A stretch of 13,375 bases of DNA from JANPII01 sp031424915 (GCA_031424915.1 JANPII010000004.1:1-13375); one strand, 5' to 3'. Shown: positions 1 to 8,003, numbered from the stretch's first letter. Notes: generated by a model from the letters alone, not told the origin. Program-made: numbers and translations.

Positions 1-108
1 CATGAACATTTTATTTGCTAAGACACCACCTTGAAAATAGGCAAAAACTGCTCCCTCTTCACCAATGATTACCTTAAATTCTCCAGCTTGCTTTGCTGCT
101 TTGCGCAT
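1..108 (-). CDS. Unrecognised protein, N-terminal fragment (cut by left window edge)
   Basis: An open frame starts with ATG at 108-106 and runs off the left edge, giving 36 residues that begin MRKAAKQAGEFKVIIGEEG and continue with VFAYFQGGVLANKMFM. An in-frame TGA lies at 120-118, so this is the first possible ATG. A strong Shine-Dalgarno sequence (AAGGTGAG, about 116-123) sits about 8 bases upstream. The gene lies on the same strand as the GspE/GspF-like pair and 188 bases downstream of it. A promoter candidate and a perfect palindrome lie in that gap. The visible part has no signal peptide and alternates short beta-strand-like segments. I do not recognise it. From position alone it could be another pilus or secretion accessory protein, but that is a guess. 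The start is well supported; the function is unknown. Confidence 0.6.
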   Translation of the reverse strand, partial: MRKAAKQAGEFKVIIGEEGAVFAYFQGGVLANKMFM

Positions 109-131
109 TATATAGCCTCACCTTGAATCTA

Positions 132-147
132 TATTCGTATACGAATA
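132..147. promoter_or_regulatory. 16-base perfect palindrome, operator candidate
   Basis: TATTCGTATACGAATA is a perfect dyad with no spacer. It lies 24 bases before the ATG of the left-edge gene (minus strand), just upstream of its Shine-Dalgarno sequence. On the minus strand it starts eight bases after a TATAAA (161-156), so it would cover a start point from that hexamer. A loopless dyad suits a dimeric DNA-binding repressor better than an RNA hairpin. The regulator is unknown. Confidence 0.4.
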
Positions 148-264
148 CACATATATTTATACCCGTCATCCACAGGTCTACATTATTGATGGTAACAAAT
201 AATTCAGTGATATCAAATATTTATATGATGCTAAGCCCATATAATTACCTAGTTCCCAAAATAT

Positions 265-294
265 ATTATACCAAGTCTAGGAAATAAGTGTACA
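265..294 (-). promoter_or_regulatory. Promoter candidate for the left-edge gene
   Basis: On the minus strand TGTACA (294-289, four of six matches to TTGACA) is followed after 18 bases by a perfect TATAAT (270-265). The element begins just past the gspF-like stop codon, so the left-edge gene could be transcribed independently of the secretion operon, with a leader of about 150 bases. Confidence 0.4.
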
Positions 295-296
295 CC

Positions 297-1499
297 CTAC
301 CTGCTAGGACCCCCAAAGCTAGAATAAACTGGTCCAAAGACTGAGAGAGTGATCCACATCAATAAAGCTCCCATAAAAGCAGTAAGTATTGGCTGAAGTA
401 TTCCTATGAAGTTATCGATTGATTCATTGACTTCTCGATCGTAAAAATCATTAACATGCTTTAGTGAAGCTTCCATAGCTCCACTTTCTTCCCCTACTTG
501 AAACATGCGAATAACCATGCTTGGGAATTGATGCGACACCTTTAAAGCATCTGTAAGCTTGGCGCCTTCACCTACGGCTACTCCTACTGCTTCAATATTT
601 GCACGTATTACTGCATTATTTACCACATTACCTGCAGTATAAAGACAGTCTAATACCCCCATTCCACTCTTATAAGTTACCGCAAAGAAACGACAAAATC
701 GCGCCATCTCAATTTTAAGGAGTATATTACCCCAGCAGGGTATACGAAGCTTTAATGCATCGATTCGCTTGCGAAAAGTTGGGGAATAAGCACTGCCAAT
801 TTTCAGGCCAAAATATAATAAAAAGGGTAGCGCTACTAATATATACCAATAAGTTAATATAAAATTAGAAACTGCCATCAATGCTTTAGTATAAAATGGT
901 AGTGGTACACGCTGCTCAATTAAGAAAACCGTTAATTTTGGCACCACATAAGTCATCATAATAAGGGTTACTGCTGTCATCAAACATAGCAAAAACATTG
1001 GATAATAGGTAGCTTTTTTAATTTTATTGTGTAGATCCAACGTCCAGCGTAGGTGATGTTCTAAATGCTCAAATGCATCGGCGAAACTCCCAGTTTTTTC
1101 GCTAGCTTCCACTAAGCCTATAAACAGATTATCAAAAACTTTCGGGTGCTCTGCCATAGCTGCAGATAAAGATTTGCCATTTTTTAGCGACTCATGAATA
1201 TCCATCATAACCATCCTTACAAGGGGTGAGTCGCTGCTGTCGCGTAAATCAGATATTGAATCTAATATAGATACCCCTGCCTTATCTAACTGATGTATGT
1301 GTACACAAATCAAAATTAATTCTTTCAAACTCACGCTCCTGCCTAACGCAAAGATGCCACTACGTTGTGGCCGACAGCTAATTACCTCTAATCCTGCTTG
1401 GCCTAGACGTGTAGTTAAGTCACTTTCATTATTAGCGCTAGTTTTACCGCCTACTATATGCCCTTCGGCGTTCATCGCCTTATAAATATAAATAGCCAT
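297..1499 (-). CDS. Type II secretion / type IV pilus inner-membrane platform protein (GspF/PilC family)
   Basis: This is the polytopic inner-membrane platform protein that works with the GspE/PilB ATPase to polymerise pseudopilins or pilins. The 400-residue length is normal for the family. Two homologous T2SSF domains are visible, about residues 60-190 and 265-390. Each has the family's helical pattern and a G-E-x-S/T-G-like motif: EASEKTGSF near 131-139 and VGEESG near 335-340. Membrane segments are predicted by eye at about 166-186, 210-232 and 365-388. ATG at 1499 follows AAGGGAGAG, which overlaps the upstream stop codon region; only 10 bases separate it from the ATPase gene, so the two are surely co-transcribed. 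Whether the apparatus is a type II secreton, a type IVa or a type IVb pilus cannot be told from this pair. No pilin, prepilin peptidase or secretin gene is visible. Confidence 0.9.
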   Translation of the reverse strand: MAIYIYKAMNAEGHIVGGKTSANNESDLTTRLGQAGLEVISCRPQRSGIFALGRSVSLKELILICVHIHQLDKAGVSILDSISDLRDSSDSPLVRMVMMDIHESLKNGKSLSAAMAEHPKVFDNLFIGLVEASEKTGSFADAFEHLEHHLRWTLDLHNKIKKATYYPMFLLCLMTAVTLIMMTYVVPKLTVFLIEQRVPLPFYTKALMAVSNFILTYWYILVALPFLLYFGLKIGSAYSPTFRKRIDALKLRIPCWGNILLKIEMARFCRFFAVTYKSGMGVLDCLYTAGNVVNNAVIRANIEAVGVAVGEGAKLTDALKVSHQFPSMVIRMFQVGEESGAMEASLKHVNDFYDREVNESIDNFIGILQPILTAFMGALLMWITLSVFGPVYSSFGGPSR

Positions 1500-1509
1500 A
1501 TGCTCTCCC

Positions 1510-3492
1510 TTATTGCATTCTATGTGTTAGATTTACTGTACCCATTATTTCCTCAAGGTCAGTAATGCCAGCCAACACCTTAAGTATTCCATCTTCAGCC
1601 ATTGGAATAAAACCATGTTCCACTGCATAACCTAATATTTCCTTACGAGATGCTGAACGTGCGATCATATCGTCTATTTCACTATCGATGGGTAAAATTT
1701 CATGCACAGCAATTCGCCCTTTATAGCCTGAATGATAGCATATACTACAGCCTGTATGTCGATACAGCTTTGGTGCCTTTTGTGGATTTATACCTAAGAC
1801 TACACATTCTTCATTAGTAGCGGTATATTGTTCCCGGCAAGCCATACAAAGGCGACGCGCTAAACGTTGTGCAATAGCACAGATTATTGTGCCCGATAAA
1901 AGCGCAGGTTGTAGCCCCAGATCAGTCAGCCGTGGAATCACCCCGTATGCATCATTAGTATGCAGGGTAGTAAATACTAAATGTCCAGTCATAGAAGCAC
2001 GCATCGTCATTGTAGCGGTGTCTGAATCCCTTACTTCACCTACAAAAATAATATCTGGATCCTGACGCAACATAGAACGCACCCCATTAGCAAAGCTCAT
2101 GTTGGTTCCTTCTCTCACTCCGCTTTGTCGAATTAGGGGCAATTGATATTCAACCGGATCTTCTAGGGTCATAATATTTATATCAGTTTTATTAAGGTAA
2201 CTGAGCACAGAATAAAGAGTGGTAGTTTTCCCACAACCAGTAGGCCCAGTCACAATGATAATTCCTTCAGGCCTTTTGAGAAGGCGCATTAATAGGCGCT
2301 TGTTATGCTCACTCATATCTAAATCATCGATTTGCATTAGCGCCCTATTCCTATCCAAGATCCGGGCAACAATATTTTCACCATAAACTGTAGGCTGGCT
2401 TGCCAAGCGAAAATCTACAAACCGCCCCAGTATATTGTAGGAGATACGACCATCTTGTGGGTTTCGGGTTTCTGCAATATTCATGTTTCCCACAATTTTA
2501 ATGCGCACTACTATTGCCGGCCAATAATCTTTATGAAAGGTAATCATTGGTATTAAGACACCATCTATACGGTAGCGTAGGCGAACAAAGCTTTGTTCCG
2601 GTTCAAAGTGTATATCCGACGCCCCACGTTTTATCGCATCAGATAGTACAGCATCTACTAGGCGTACAGTTGGATTAATATAGCCCCCCTCTTCCCCAGA
2701 AATACGTTGGTTATTGGCGCTTTCCCGCTCAATCTCACGCAGGATGCCCTCAATACTCATTTCATACTCAAAGTATAGATCTATAGCTTCACGTATATGC
2801 GCCTCATCCGCATATAAGGGGGTTACTATCAGATTTTTATGGAAATAGCGTTTAATTTGGTCGAAAGCAAGGATATTATATACATCAGAAGTGGCAATAC
2901 TTAGGCAATCTCCATCAAGAGAAATAGGAATAATCTTATGTTGCAAGGCAATATTCTTTGGAATTTTCTTAACCAACCCTACATCCAACGTTGCGCTATT
3001 AAGATCAAATGATTTAATGCCGGTAGCTTCTGTTAGAACCGAAGATAAAGCCGTATTGGTTATAAAACCAAGCTCCACCAATATTTCCCCTAAGTGTCGC
3101 TTTAGATCTGATTCACGCTGTTGCTTTAGTGCAACCTCTAGTTGATCGCGTGAAAGCAGCCCTTTTGACAGCAGCAATTCCTCCATACGATAACCTGTAA
3201 CATGATGCTCTTTAGTAGCGTTATTTAGATCTTCCTCAAGCTCCCTTAAAGAGCGCTTAGCGCCAGAAAAATGACCTGCAGCTTGGTTGCTCATGATAGC
3301 TACCTTTATGCCATCATCTACTGTCTGTGTTGAGCGGTGGGAAGGTGCAACCATATCAACCTTATCTGGGGTATAAGAAGGAGTTTGCTGTGCGAAATCA
3401 TTATCTTGATGTGTGATACTCATAATTATGTCAGCAAAAACTATATTTTCGATTTCCTTTATAGTACCAGCATGGCTAAATAATAATGCCAC
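1510..3492 (-). CDS. Type II secretion / type IV pilus assembly ATPase (GspE/PilB family)
   Basis: This cytoplasmic hexameric ATPase powers pseudopilus or pilus assembly. From the longest start (GTG, 660 aa) an N-terminal GspE/MshEN-like domain lies at about residues 100-250, followed by the catalytic core. The core has Walker A GPTGCGKTTT (K422), an Asp box TLEDPVEY, Walker B DPDIIFVGEVRD, a His box TGHLVFTTLHTNDA, and a zinc-binding tetracysteine C549/C552/C582/C585 typical of assembly rather than retraction ATPases. The start is uncertain. GTG 3492 has only a weak Shine-Dalgarno. ATG 3423 (MSITHQ) has none. ATG 3294 (MSNQAAG) has a good one (AAAGG) and gives 594 aa, closer to the usual size. 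The 66 residues before ATG 3294 are hydrophilic and stay open with normal-looking codon use, so I keep the long form as the outer limit. The gene is coupled to the platform gene downstream. Confidence 0.9.
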   Translation of the reverse strand: MALLFSHAGTIKEIENIVFADIIMSITHQDNDFAQQTPSYTPDKVDMVAPSHRSTQTVDDGIKVAIMSNQAAGHFSGAKRSLRELEEDLNNATKEHHVTGYRMEELLLSKGLLSRDQLEVALKQQRESDLKRHLGEILVELGFITNTALSSVLTEATGIKSFDLNSATLDVGLVKKIPKNIALQHKIIPISLDGDCLSIATSDVYNILAFDQIKRYFHKNLIVTPLYADEAHIREAIDLYFEYEMSIEGILREIERESANNQRISGEEGGYINPTVRLVDAVLSDAIKRGASDIHFEPEQSFVRLRYRIDGVLIPMITFHKDYWPAIVVRIKIVGNMNIAETRNPQDGRISYNILGRFVDFRLASQPTVYGENIVARILDRNRALMQIDDLDMSEHNKRLLMRLLKRPEGIIIVTGPTGCGKTTTLYSVLSYLNKTDINIMTLEDPVEYQLPLIRQSGVREGTNMSFANGVRSMLRQDPDIIFVGEVRDSDTATMTMRASMTGHLVFTTLHTNDAYGVIPRLTDLGLQPALLSGTIICAIAQRLARRLCMACREQYTATNEECVVLGINPQKAPKLYRHTGCSICYHSGYKGRIAVHEILPIDSEIDDMIARSASRKEILGYAVEHGFIPMAEDGILKVLAGITDLEEIMGTVNLTHRMQ

Positions 3493-3524
3493 CGTCGCTT
3501 GCTGCTCTATCTAGGGCCATTAAA

Positions 3525-3530
3525 ATTATA
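3525..3530 (-). promoter_or_regulatory. -10 hexamer of a gspE-like operon promoter
   Basis: A perfect TATAAT reads on the minus strand 32 bases before the GTG at 3492. The expected -35 region (about 3553-3548, GGTTTC) matches poorly, so the promoter may need an activator. Transcription from here would cover all three possible ATPase starts. Confidence 0.4.
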
Positions 3531-3553
3531 GTAACATATTAAAACAAGAAACC

Positions 3554-3570
3554 AACAATAATGTATTGTT
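3554..3570. promoter_or_regulatory. 7-3-7 inverted repeat beside the gspE-like promoter
   Basis: AACAATA, spacer ATG, TATTGTT is a perfect inverted repeat. It abuts the weak -35 position of the putative promoter reading toward the ATPase gene, where an activator or repressor would sit. It is AT-rich and lacks a T-tract, so it is not a convincing terminator for the upstream acetyltransferase gene. Confidence 0.3.
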
Positions 3571-3647
3571 ATAAAACATAGGCAACGCTAAAATGGCGCA
3601 CACATTCCATATACTTATAACTTACTTCTTATGCCACTAGCAGTATC

Positions 3648-4244
3648 TTATAGTGCTAACAGCGCTCTACCAGTAAATTCTTCTTCAATCAAAGAATACA
3701 TAGTAACATCCGTAGGTTGGCCATGAATCATACGATAGCGACGCAGAATTCCCTCTTGCTTAAAGCCAACTTTTTCCAATAATTTACGGGAAGGTTCATT
3801 TTCTAACATAGTTCTGGCTTCAATACGAGCTAGATTCATATTACGGAAGCCAAATATCATTGCGTTATTTAGTGCTTTATTCATGAGCCCTTTGCGCCAA
3901 TAGGGACGCATTAAGTCGTAGCTAATTTCTGCACGCCGATTGCTAAAATTCCACATGTTGAAGCCAATAGTGCCAATCATCACATTAGTCGAAGCATCTG
4001 CGATGGCCCAAAATATACTCTGCTTACGGTAAAACAACCCTCCCCAAAATTTAATCTCGCGCTCGGTCTCTTCAAGAGTAGTGGGCACATCCTCATCAGA
4101 CATATACTTTATCACCTCAGGGTCGGACATCATCTCTAAATATTGCTGTTTATCGGTCAGCATTAGATCACGTAGCACAATATCCCCTAAGTGAATTGTA
4201 GGAAATTTAGTGAAAAATTTATGCAAATTTAAATCGCTCGACAT
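3648..4244 (-). CDS. GNAT-family N-acetyltransferase, RimJ/RimL-like
   Basis: This is a 198-residue acetyltransferase of the GNAT fold, in the RimJ/RimL/SpeG-like group. Such enzymes move an acetyl group from acetyl-CoA to a protein N-terminus or small amine; the substrate here cannot be told. Visible marks are the N-terminal strand and loop IVLRDLMLTDKQQYLEMMSD, the strand pair around MIGTIGFNMW (89-98), AEISYDL-RPYWRKGLMNKAL (105-124) as the acetyl-CoA pyrophosphate loop region, and the C-terminal NEPSRKLLEKVGF (149-161). I chose ATG 4244 because GAAGGT lies at good spacing before it. A GTG at 4277 would add 11 residues with no ribosome-binding site. It stands alone, 147 bases after the tlyC-like stop and 155 bases before the longest ATPase start, all on one strand. 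Confidence 0.85.
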   Translation of the reverse strand: MSSDLNLHKFFTKFPTIHLGDIVLRDLMLTDKQQYLEMMSDPEVIKYMSDEDVPTTLEETEREIKFWGGLFYRKQSIFWAIADASTNVMIGTIGFNMWNFSNRRAEISYDLMRPYWRKGLMNKALNNAMIFGFRNMNLARIEARTMLENEPSRKLLEKVGFKQEGILRRYRMIHGQPTDVTMYSLIEEEFTGRALLAL

Positions 4245-4320
4245 TTTTTTACCTTCAAGTTGTTTAAAACCTATCACCTTTGTGTTGCGATAGATCTACT
4301 TATTTATTTGAAAAATATAC

Positions 4321-4347
4321 CAAAAATCAGGTAGATAGTCAACCTGA
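4321..4347 (-). terminator. Weak rho-independent terminator candidate after the tlyC-like gene
   Basis: Read on the minus strand, TCAGGT and ACCTGA form a 6-base-pair stem around a 9-base loop and are followed directly by TTTTTG. It lies about 45 bases past the tlyC-like stop codon. The stem is short and only half GC, so termination would be partial at best. Confidence 0.35.
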
Positions 4348-4391
4348 GGCGCTTTCTTGCTCAACAGAAAAGTCTATCACTCCAATTGATA

Positions 4392-5276
4392 TTATTCTTC
4401 TTTGGAAACACATACTATAGTACTTTTAATACGACGCTCATCTGCTTCACGGATTTCAATATCGAGCCCCGCGGGATACTTTATCCGTTCGCCAACAGTT
4501 GGGATGTATCCTAAATAAGAAAGAATAAAGCCACCAAATGTTTCATATTCTCCCTCTTCACCTGACAGAGATATACTTAGGCAATCTTCTACTTCTTCCA
4601 CTTTAGCACGGCCATCAATTTGAAAGTAATTATCTGCAAGCGGGGTAATATAATTATGTTCTTCATTGCTATCATGCTCATCTTTAATCTCGCCGATAAT
4701 CTCTTCAAGCATATCTTCTATAGTAACCAAACCATCCGTGCCACCATATTCATCCAAAATAATAGCAATATGGGTGGCAGCAAGACGCATTTTAGCTAGT
4801 AGGTCAATGACTTTCATGGAACGGGGAGCATATACGATCTCGCGCATTATCTTGCTTACAGAAAAGCTTTTAGGTTTATCAAAATAAGCGATTAGATCTT
4901 TAACATGAATAAAGCCAATAATCTCATCTAGACTTTCTTTATACACAGGCAGCCTAGTATGGCCTTCACTTAAGGCAAGTTCTCTGACTTCCTTATATGT
5001 AGCCTTGGTACTAACGCCAACCATATCAGTACGTGGAACCATAACTTCACTAACTTTAAGTTCACGAAACCCGATGAAATTCTCAAGCATTTCGCGCTCT
5101 TCACCATCTAGTGACTTATCCTCACCATGCTCTCTAATCAATTCGTTTACTGAATCCATTAGCGAATGCTGACGATTAAAGGGCAGCCAATCACGCACTT
5201 TGGCACATAGCTTGCGCCACACCGAACGTTGACGTGTTGGCGAGTCTGTTATATTACTTTCTGGGTCTGCAGCCAT
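4392..5276 (-). CDS. tlyC: CBS-pair / CorC_HlyC transporter-associated domain protein (TlyC/CorC-like)
   Basis: This 294-residue soluble protein belongs to the family called TlyC, HlyC or CorC. Relatives have been called hemolysins or linked to Mg/Co ion efflux, but the cellular role is unsettled. The sequence shows a charged N-terminus, a first CBS motif around VMVPRTDMV (78-86), a second CBS unit ending in DEYGGTDGLVTIEDMLEEI (from about 176), and a C-terminal CorC_HlyC domain from about 205 with DNYFQIDGRAKVEEVED and TFGGFILSYLG. The N-terminal membrane DUF21/CNNM domain of longer relatives is absent, which is usual for the alphaproteobacterial short form. I chose ATG 5276; a TTG three codons upstream is possible but less likely. 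It is divergent from leuS, and a promoter candidate lies about 60 bases upstream. The name is a family label, not proof of hemolysis. Confidence 0.85.
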   Translation of the reverse strand: MAADPESNITDSPTRQRSVWRKLCAKVRDWLPFNRQHSLMDSVNELIREHGEDKSLDGEEREMLENFIGFRELKVSEVMVPRTDMVGVSTKATYKEVRELALSEGHTRLPVYKESLDEIIGFIHVKDLIAYFDKPKSFSVSKIMREIVYAPRSMKVIDLLAKMRLAATHIAIILDEYGGTDGLVTIEDMLEEIIGEIKDEHDSNEEHNYITPLADNYFQIDGRAKVEEVEDCLSISLSGEEGEYETFGGFILSYLGYIPTVGERIKYPAGLDIEIREADERRIKSTIVCVSKEE

Positions 5277-5336
5277 AAAACACAAATCACTAACTTGCCC
5301 TATAGTAGGAAAACTATAACTTGGGCTACCATGTTA

Positions 5337-5364
5337 ATAGTAATACAAAAAGCACGAAAGTCAA
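5337..5364 (-). promoter_or_regulatory. Promoter candidate for the tlyC-like gene
   Basis: On the minus strand TTGACT (5364-5359, five of six) is followed after 16 bases by TACTAT (5342-5337, four of six). The predicted start near 5330 gives a leader of about 55 bases to the ATG at 5276. Confidence 0.45.
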
Positions 5365-5390
5365 CCTGTAGCAATGACGCTGAGTCAATG

Positions 5391-5420
5391 TGCAACTAGT
5401 ACTTGAGGATACCTTATAAT
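5391..5420 (+). promoter_or_regulatory. Promoter candidate for leuS-alr
   Basis: A perfect TATAAT lies at 5415-5420, 63 bases before the leuS ATG. The best -35 is TGCAAC at 5391-5396 with an 18-base spacer, a weak match. No T-box-like specifier or leader hairpin was evident in the short leader. Confidence 0.4.
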
Positions 5421-5483
5421 ATCAGTACACTACCAAGCATTAAAATTTGTTTGTAACTACTCTAAAGGCACGGGAGAAATAAG

Positions 5484-8003
5484 ATGAGCTATAATCATCG
5501 TGAGATAGAAAAAAAGTGGCAAGAGTACTGGCATGCCAATAAATGTTTTGATACTAAAATAGATATAAGCAAGCCTAAATATTATGTGCTAGAAATGTTC
5601 CCATACCCCTCCGGCAAAGTGCATATGGGGCATGTGCGTAATTATGCACTGGGAGACGTCATTTCTCGCTTTAAGCGAGCAAATCAATTTAATGTTCTAC
5701 ACCCCATGGGATGGGATGCATTTGGACTACCTGCAGAAAATGCTGCTATTGCTAATAAAGTGCATCCTGCAGCCTGGACATTTAGTAATATAGATTCGAT
5801 GCGTAAGCAGCTATTACCTTTAGGCTTTGACTATGATTGGAATAGGGAATTTGCCACCTGTGTGCCACAATACTATAAACATGAACAAGCCATGTTTATC
5901 GACTTCCTGGAAGTGGGTTTAGCATATCAGAAGGAGGCAGTAGTAAACTGGGACCCTGTAGATTGTACAGTGCTTGCCAACGAACAGGTAGAAAATGGAC
6001 GAGGCTGGCGTAGTGGCGCACTGATAGAACGGCGGAAGATGAAACAATGGTTCCTTCGTACTACTGCTTTTGTAGATGAGCTTCTGCTGGAATTGGAAAA
6101 CTTAAAGGGTTGGCCCGAAAATGTGGTGCTGATGCAGCATAATTGGATAGGCAAATCTTATGGCGCCAATATTAATTTCAAGGTTGAGGGCATAAAAGAC
6201 CCCATCACTGTATACTCCACCAGGCCTGATACATTATTTGGGGCTAGTTTTATAGCATTAGCTGCAGACCATCCGTTCGTAGCGCATTGCAAGGATGTAA
6301 AAATACAAGAATTTGTAGAAAAATGTAAACACATCGCTACTACAGAACAGGCCATGGAGACGCTACAAAAAGAAGGAGTTGATACCGGGTATAAAGCAAA
6401 ACACCCTATTACTGGCGAATTGTTACCAATCTATATTGCAAATTTTGTATTGATGGACTATGGAACCGGCGCTATTTTTGGCTGCCCAGGCCATGACGAG
6501 CGCGACCATGAATTTGCCCTAAGGTACAATCTCCCTATTTATCAAGTTGTAGGGCCCCAAAACCCTCTAGAAATTGATGTGTACAAAGCCCCATATACTG
6601 AAAATGGTAGAGCTATCAACTCACAGTTTTTGGATGGATTGGCCACTCAAGAGGCCAAAGAAAAAATGATTGCCCATCTAGAAGAGATTGGCGCGGGCAT
6701 CGCCCAAGTGCAGTATCGTCTACGTGATTGGGGCGTTTCCCGTCAACGTTATTGGGGTTGTCCAATACCTATTATCTACTGTCCAAAGTGTGGTACAGTT
6801 CCCATACCGAAAGAGCAGCTTCCGGTAACATTACCCGAGGATGTTAGCTTCGACAAACCAGGCAATCCCTTATTAAATCACCCCACATGGAAGCATGTTA
6901 AGTGCCATAAATGCGGGCAAGATGCTGAACGTGATACTGATACTTTTGATACTTTTTTCGAGTCCTCATGGTATTTTATCCGCTTCTGTGCTCCTGGCGC
7001 CACTGAGGGTATAGATCGTTCTAGTGCACAGTATTGGTTGCCAGTGGATCAATACATTGGCGGCATTGAACATGCAGTAATGCATTTACTGTACGCACGT
7101 TTTTTTACCAAGGCATTACGCCAATGTGGCTACCTAGACTTAGCCGAACCTTTTACCAATTTGCTGACACAAGGCATGATTTGCCACGAGACTTATCGCA
7201 GCTCATCAGGAGAATGGTTCTACCCAGAAGAAGTAAGCAGGAACGGCGATAAAGTCTATGTTACACGCACTGGCGAAGCGCTGAAAGTTGGCCGGATTGA
7301 GAAGATGAGTAAGTCTAAGAAGAACACTGTAGATCCTGATGATATGGTAAAGCGTTATGGAGCGGATACTGTGCGCTTGTTCTCCCTTTCTGATTCCCCA
7401 CCAGAGCGAGGCATGGAGTGGAGTGAAAGTGGAGTTGAGGGAGCATACCGCTATCTAGCAAAGCTTTATAGCATGGTGCAAGCAACTCAAAGCGTTAACC
7501 CTCCTAAAGAAGCAGAACTATCTACTGGAGTATTATATATGGTTCATAGTACGATTAGTAATGTTACACATGATATAGAGAGTTTCCACTTTAATAAGGC
7601 TATAGCTCGTATACGTGAGCTAAGCAATTACCTTAGCTCTTCAGAAGGAGGCCAAACCGCACAGCGATATGGTCTTCCTATTATTGCCCAGCTTCTTGCG
7701 CCCTTTACTCCACATATAGCAGAAGAAATTTGGGAAATGTTAGGTAACAAGCCAGCTCTCGTAAGAGCAGCATGGCCTATGCCTAATTCTAAGTATCTGA
7801 AAGTAGAAACCATAACTCTTGCCGTACAAATAAATGGCAAAATGCGTGGGACTGTGGAATTAGCTACGGATGCAAGCCAAGAGGAAGCACTTATAACTAT
7901 AAAGCAAACACCTGCACTAGAGAAATATCTAGCATCTATGCAGATCAAGAAAATTATACACGTGCCGAATAAGATTATAAATCTAATTATTTCTGGAGCT
8001 TAG
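5484..8003 (+). CDS. leuS: Leucyl-tRNA synthetase (class I)
   Basis: The cytosolic enzyme charges tRNA-Leu with leucine, using ATP. All landmarks are present in 839 residues: the HIGH-type motif HMGH at 47-50 inside PYPSGKVHMGH; the CP1 editing domain with TRPDTLFGASF and YGTGAIFGCPGHDERD, which includes the conserved aspartate region that clears mischarged norvaline or isoleucine; a zinc knuckle with C433/C436 and C474/C477; the FDTFFESSWYF catalytic segment; KMSKS at 607-611; then the anticodon-binding helical domain and a C-terminal tail. The length is slightly below that of E. coli (860). ATG 5484 follows GGGAGA at 5472-5477. The TAG stop touches the alr ATG, so the two are translated as one unit. 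No defect in catalytic or editing motifs was seen. Confidence 0.97.
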   Translation: MSYNHREIEKKWQEYWHANKCFDTKIDISKPKYYVLEMFPYPSGKVHMGHVRNYALGDVISRFKRANQFNVLHPMGWDAFGLPAENAAIANKVHPAAWTFSNIDSMRKQLLPLGFDYDWNREFATCVPQYYKHEQAMFIDFLEVGLAYQKEAVVNWDPVDCTVLANEQVENGRGWRSGALIERRKMKQWFLRTTAFVDELLLELENLKGWPENVVLMQHNWIGKSYGANINFKVEGIKDPITVYSTRPDTLFGASFIALAADHPFVAHCKDVKIQEFVEKCKHIATTEQAMETLQKEGVDTGYKAKHPITGELLPIYIANFVLMDYGTGAIFGCPGHDERDHEFALRYNLPIYQVVGPQNPLEIDVYKAPYTENGRAINSQFLDGLATQEAKEKMIAHLEEIGAGIAQVQYRLRDWGVSRQRYWGCPIPIIYCPKCGTVPIPKEQLPVTLPEDVSFDKPGNPLLNHPTWKHVKCHKCGQDAERDTDTFDTFFESSWYFIRFCAPGATEGIDRSSAQYWLPVDQYIGGIEHAVMHLLYARFFTKALRQCGYLDLAEPFTNLLTQGMICHETYRSSSGEWFYPEEVSRNGDKVYVTRTGEALKVGRIEKMSKSKKNTVDPDDMVKRYGADTVRLFSLSDSPPERGMEWSESGVEGAYRYLAKLYSMVQATQSVNPPKEAELSTGVLYMVHSTISNVTHDIESFHFNKAIARIRELSNYLSSSEGGQTAQRYGLPIIAQLLAPFTPHIAEEIWEMLGNKPALVRAAWPMPNSKYLKVETITLAVQINGKMRGTVELATDASQEEALITIKQTPALEKYLASMQIKKIIHVPNKIINLIISGA

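Noticed and set aside
178..240. Minus-strand 20-codon ORF (MGLASYKYLISLNYLLPSIM) in the leader of the left-edge gene
   Set aside because: Only a weak AGG precedes it and nothing else supports translation. It could be a leader peptide, but chance is as likely.
93..287. Plus-strand open frame of 64 codons at the left edge
   Set aside because: It overlaps the start of the well-signalled minus-strand gene, has no ribosome-binding site, and its composition follows AT-rich intergenic DNA.
5927..6355. Antisense open frames within leuS (also 7628-7948)
   Set aside because: They lie opposite strongly conserved LeuRS coding sequence and have no initiation signals. They are shadows of the codon pattern.
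6931..6957. GATACT-type tandem triplet within leuS
   Set aside because: It encodes the conserved RDTDTFDTFFESSW segment, so the repetition follows from the protein sequence.
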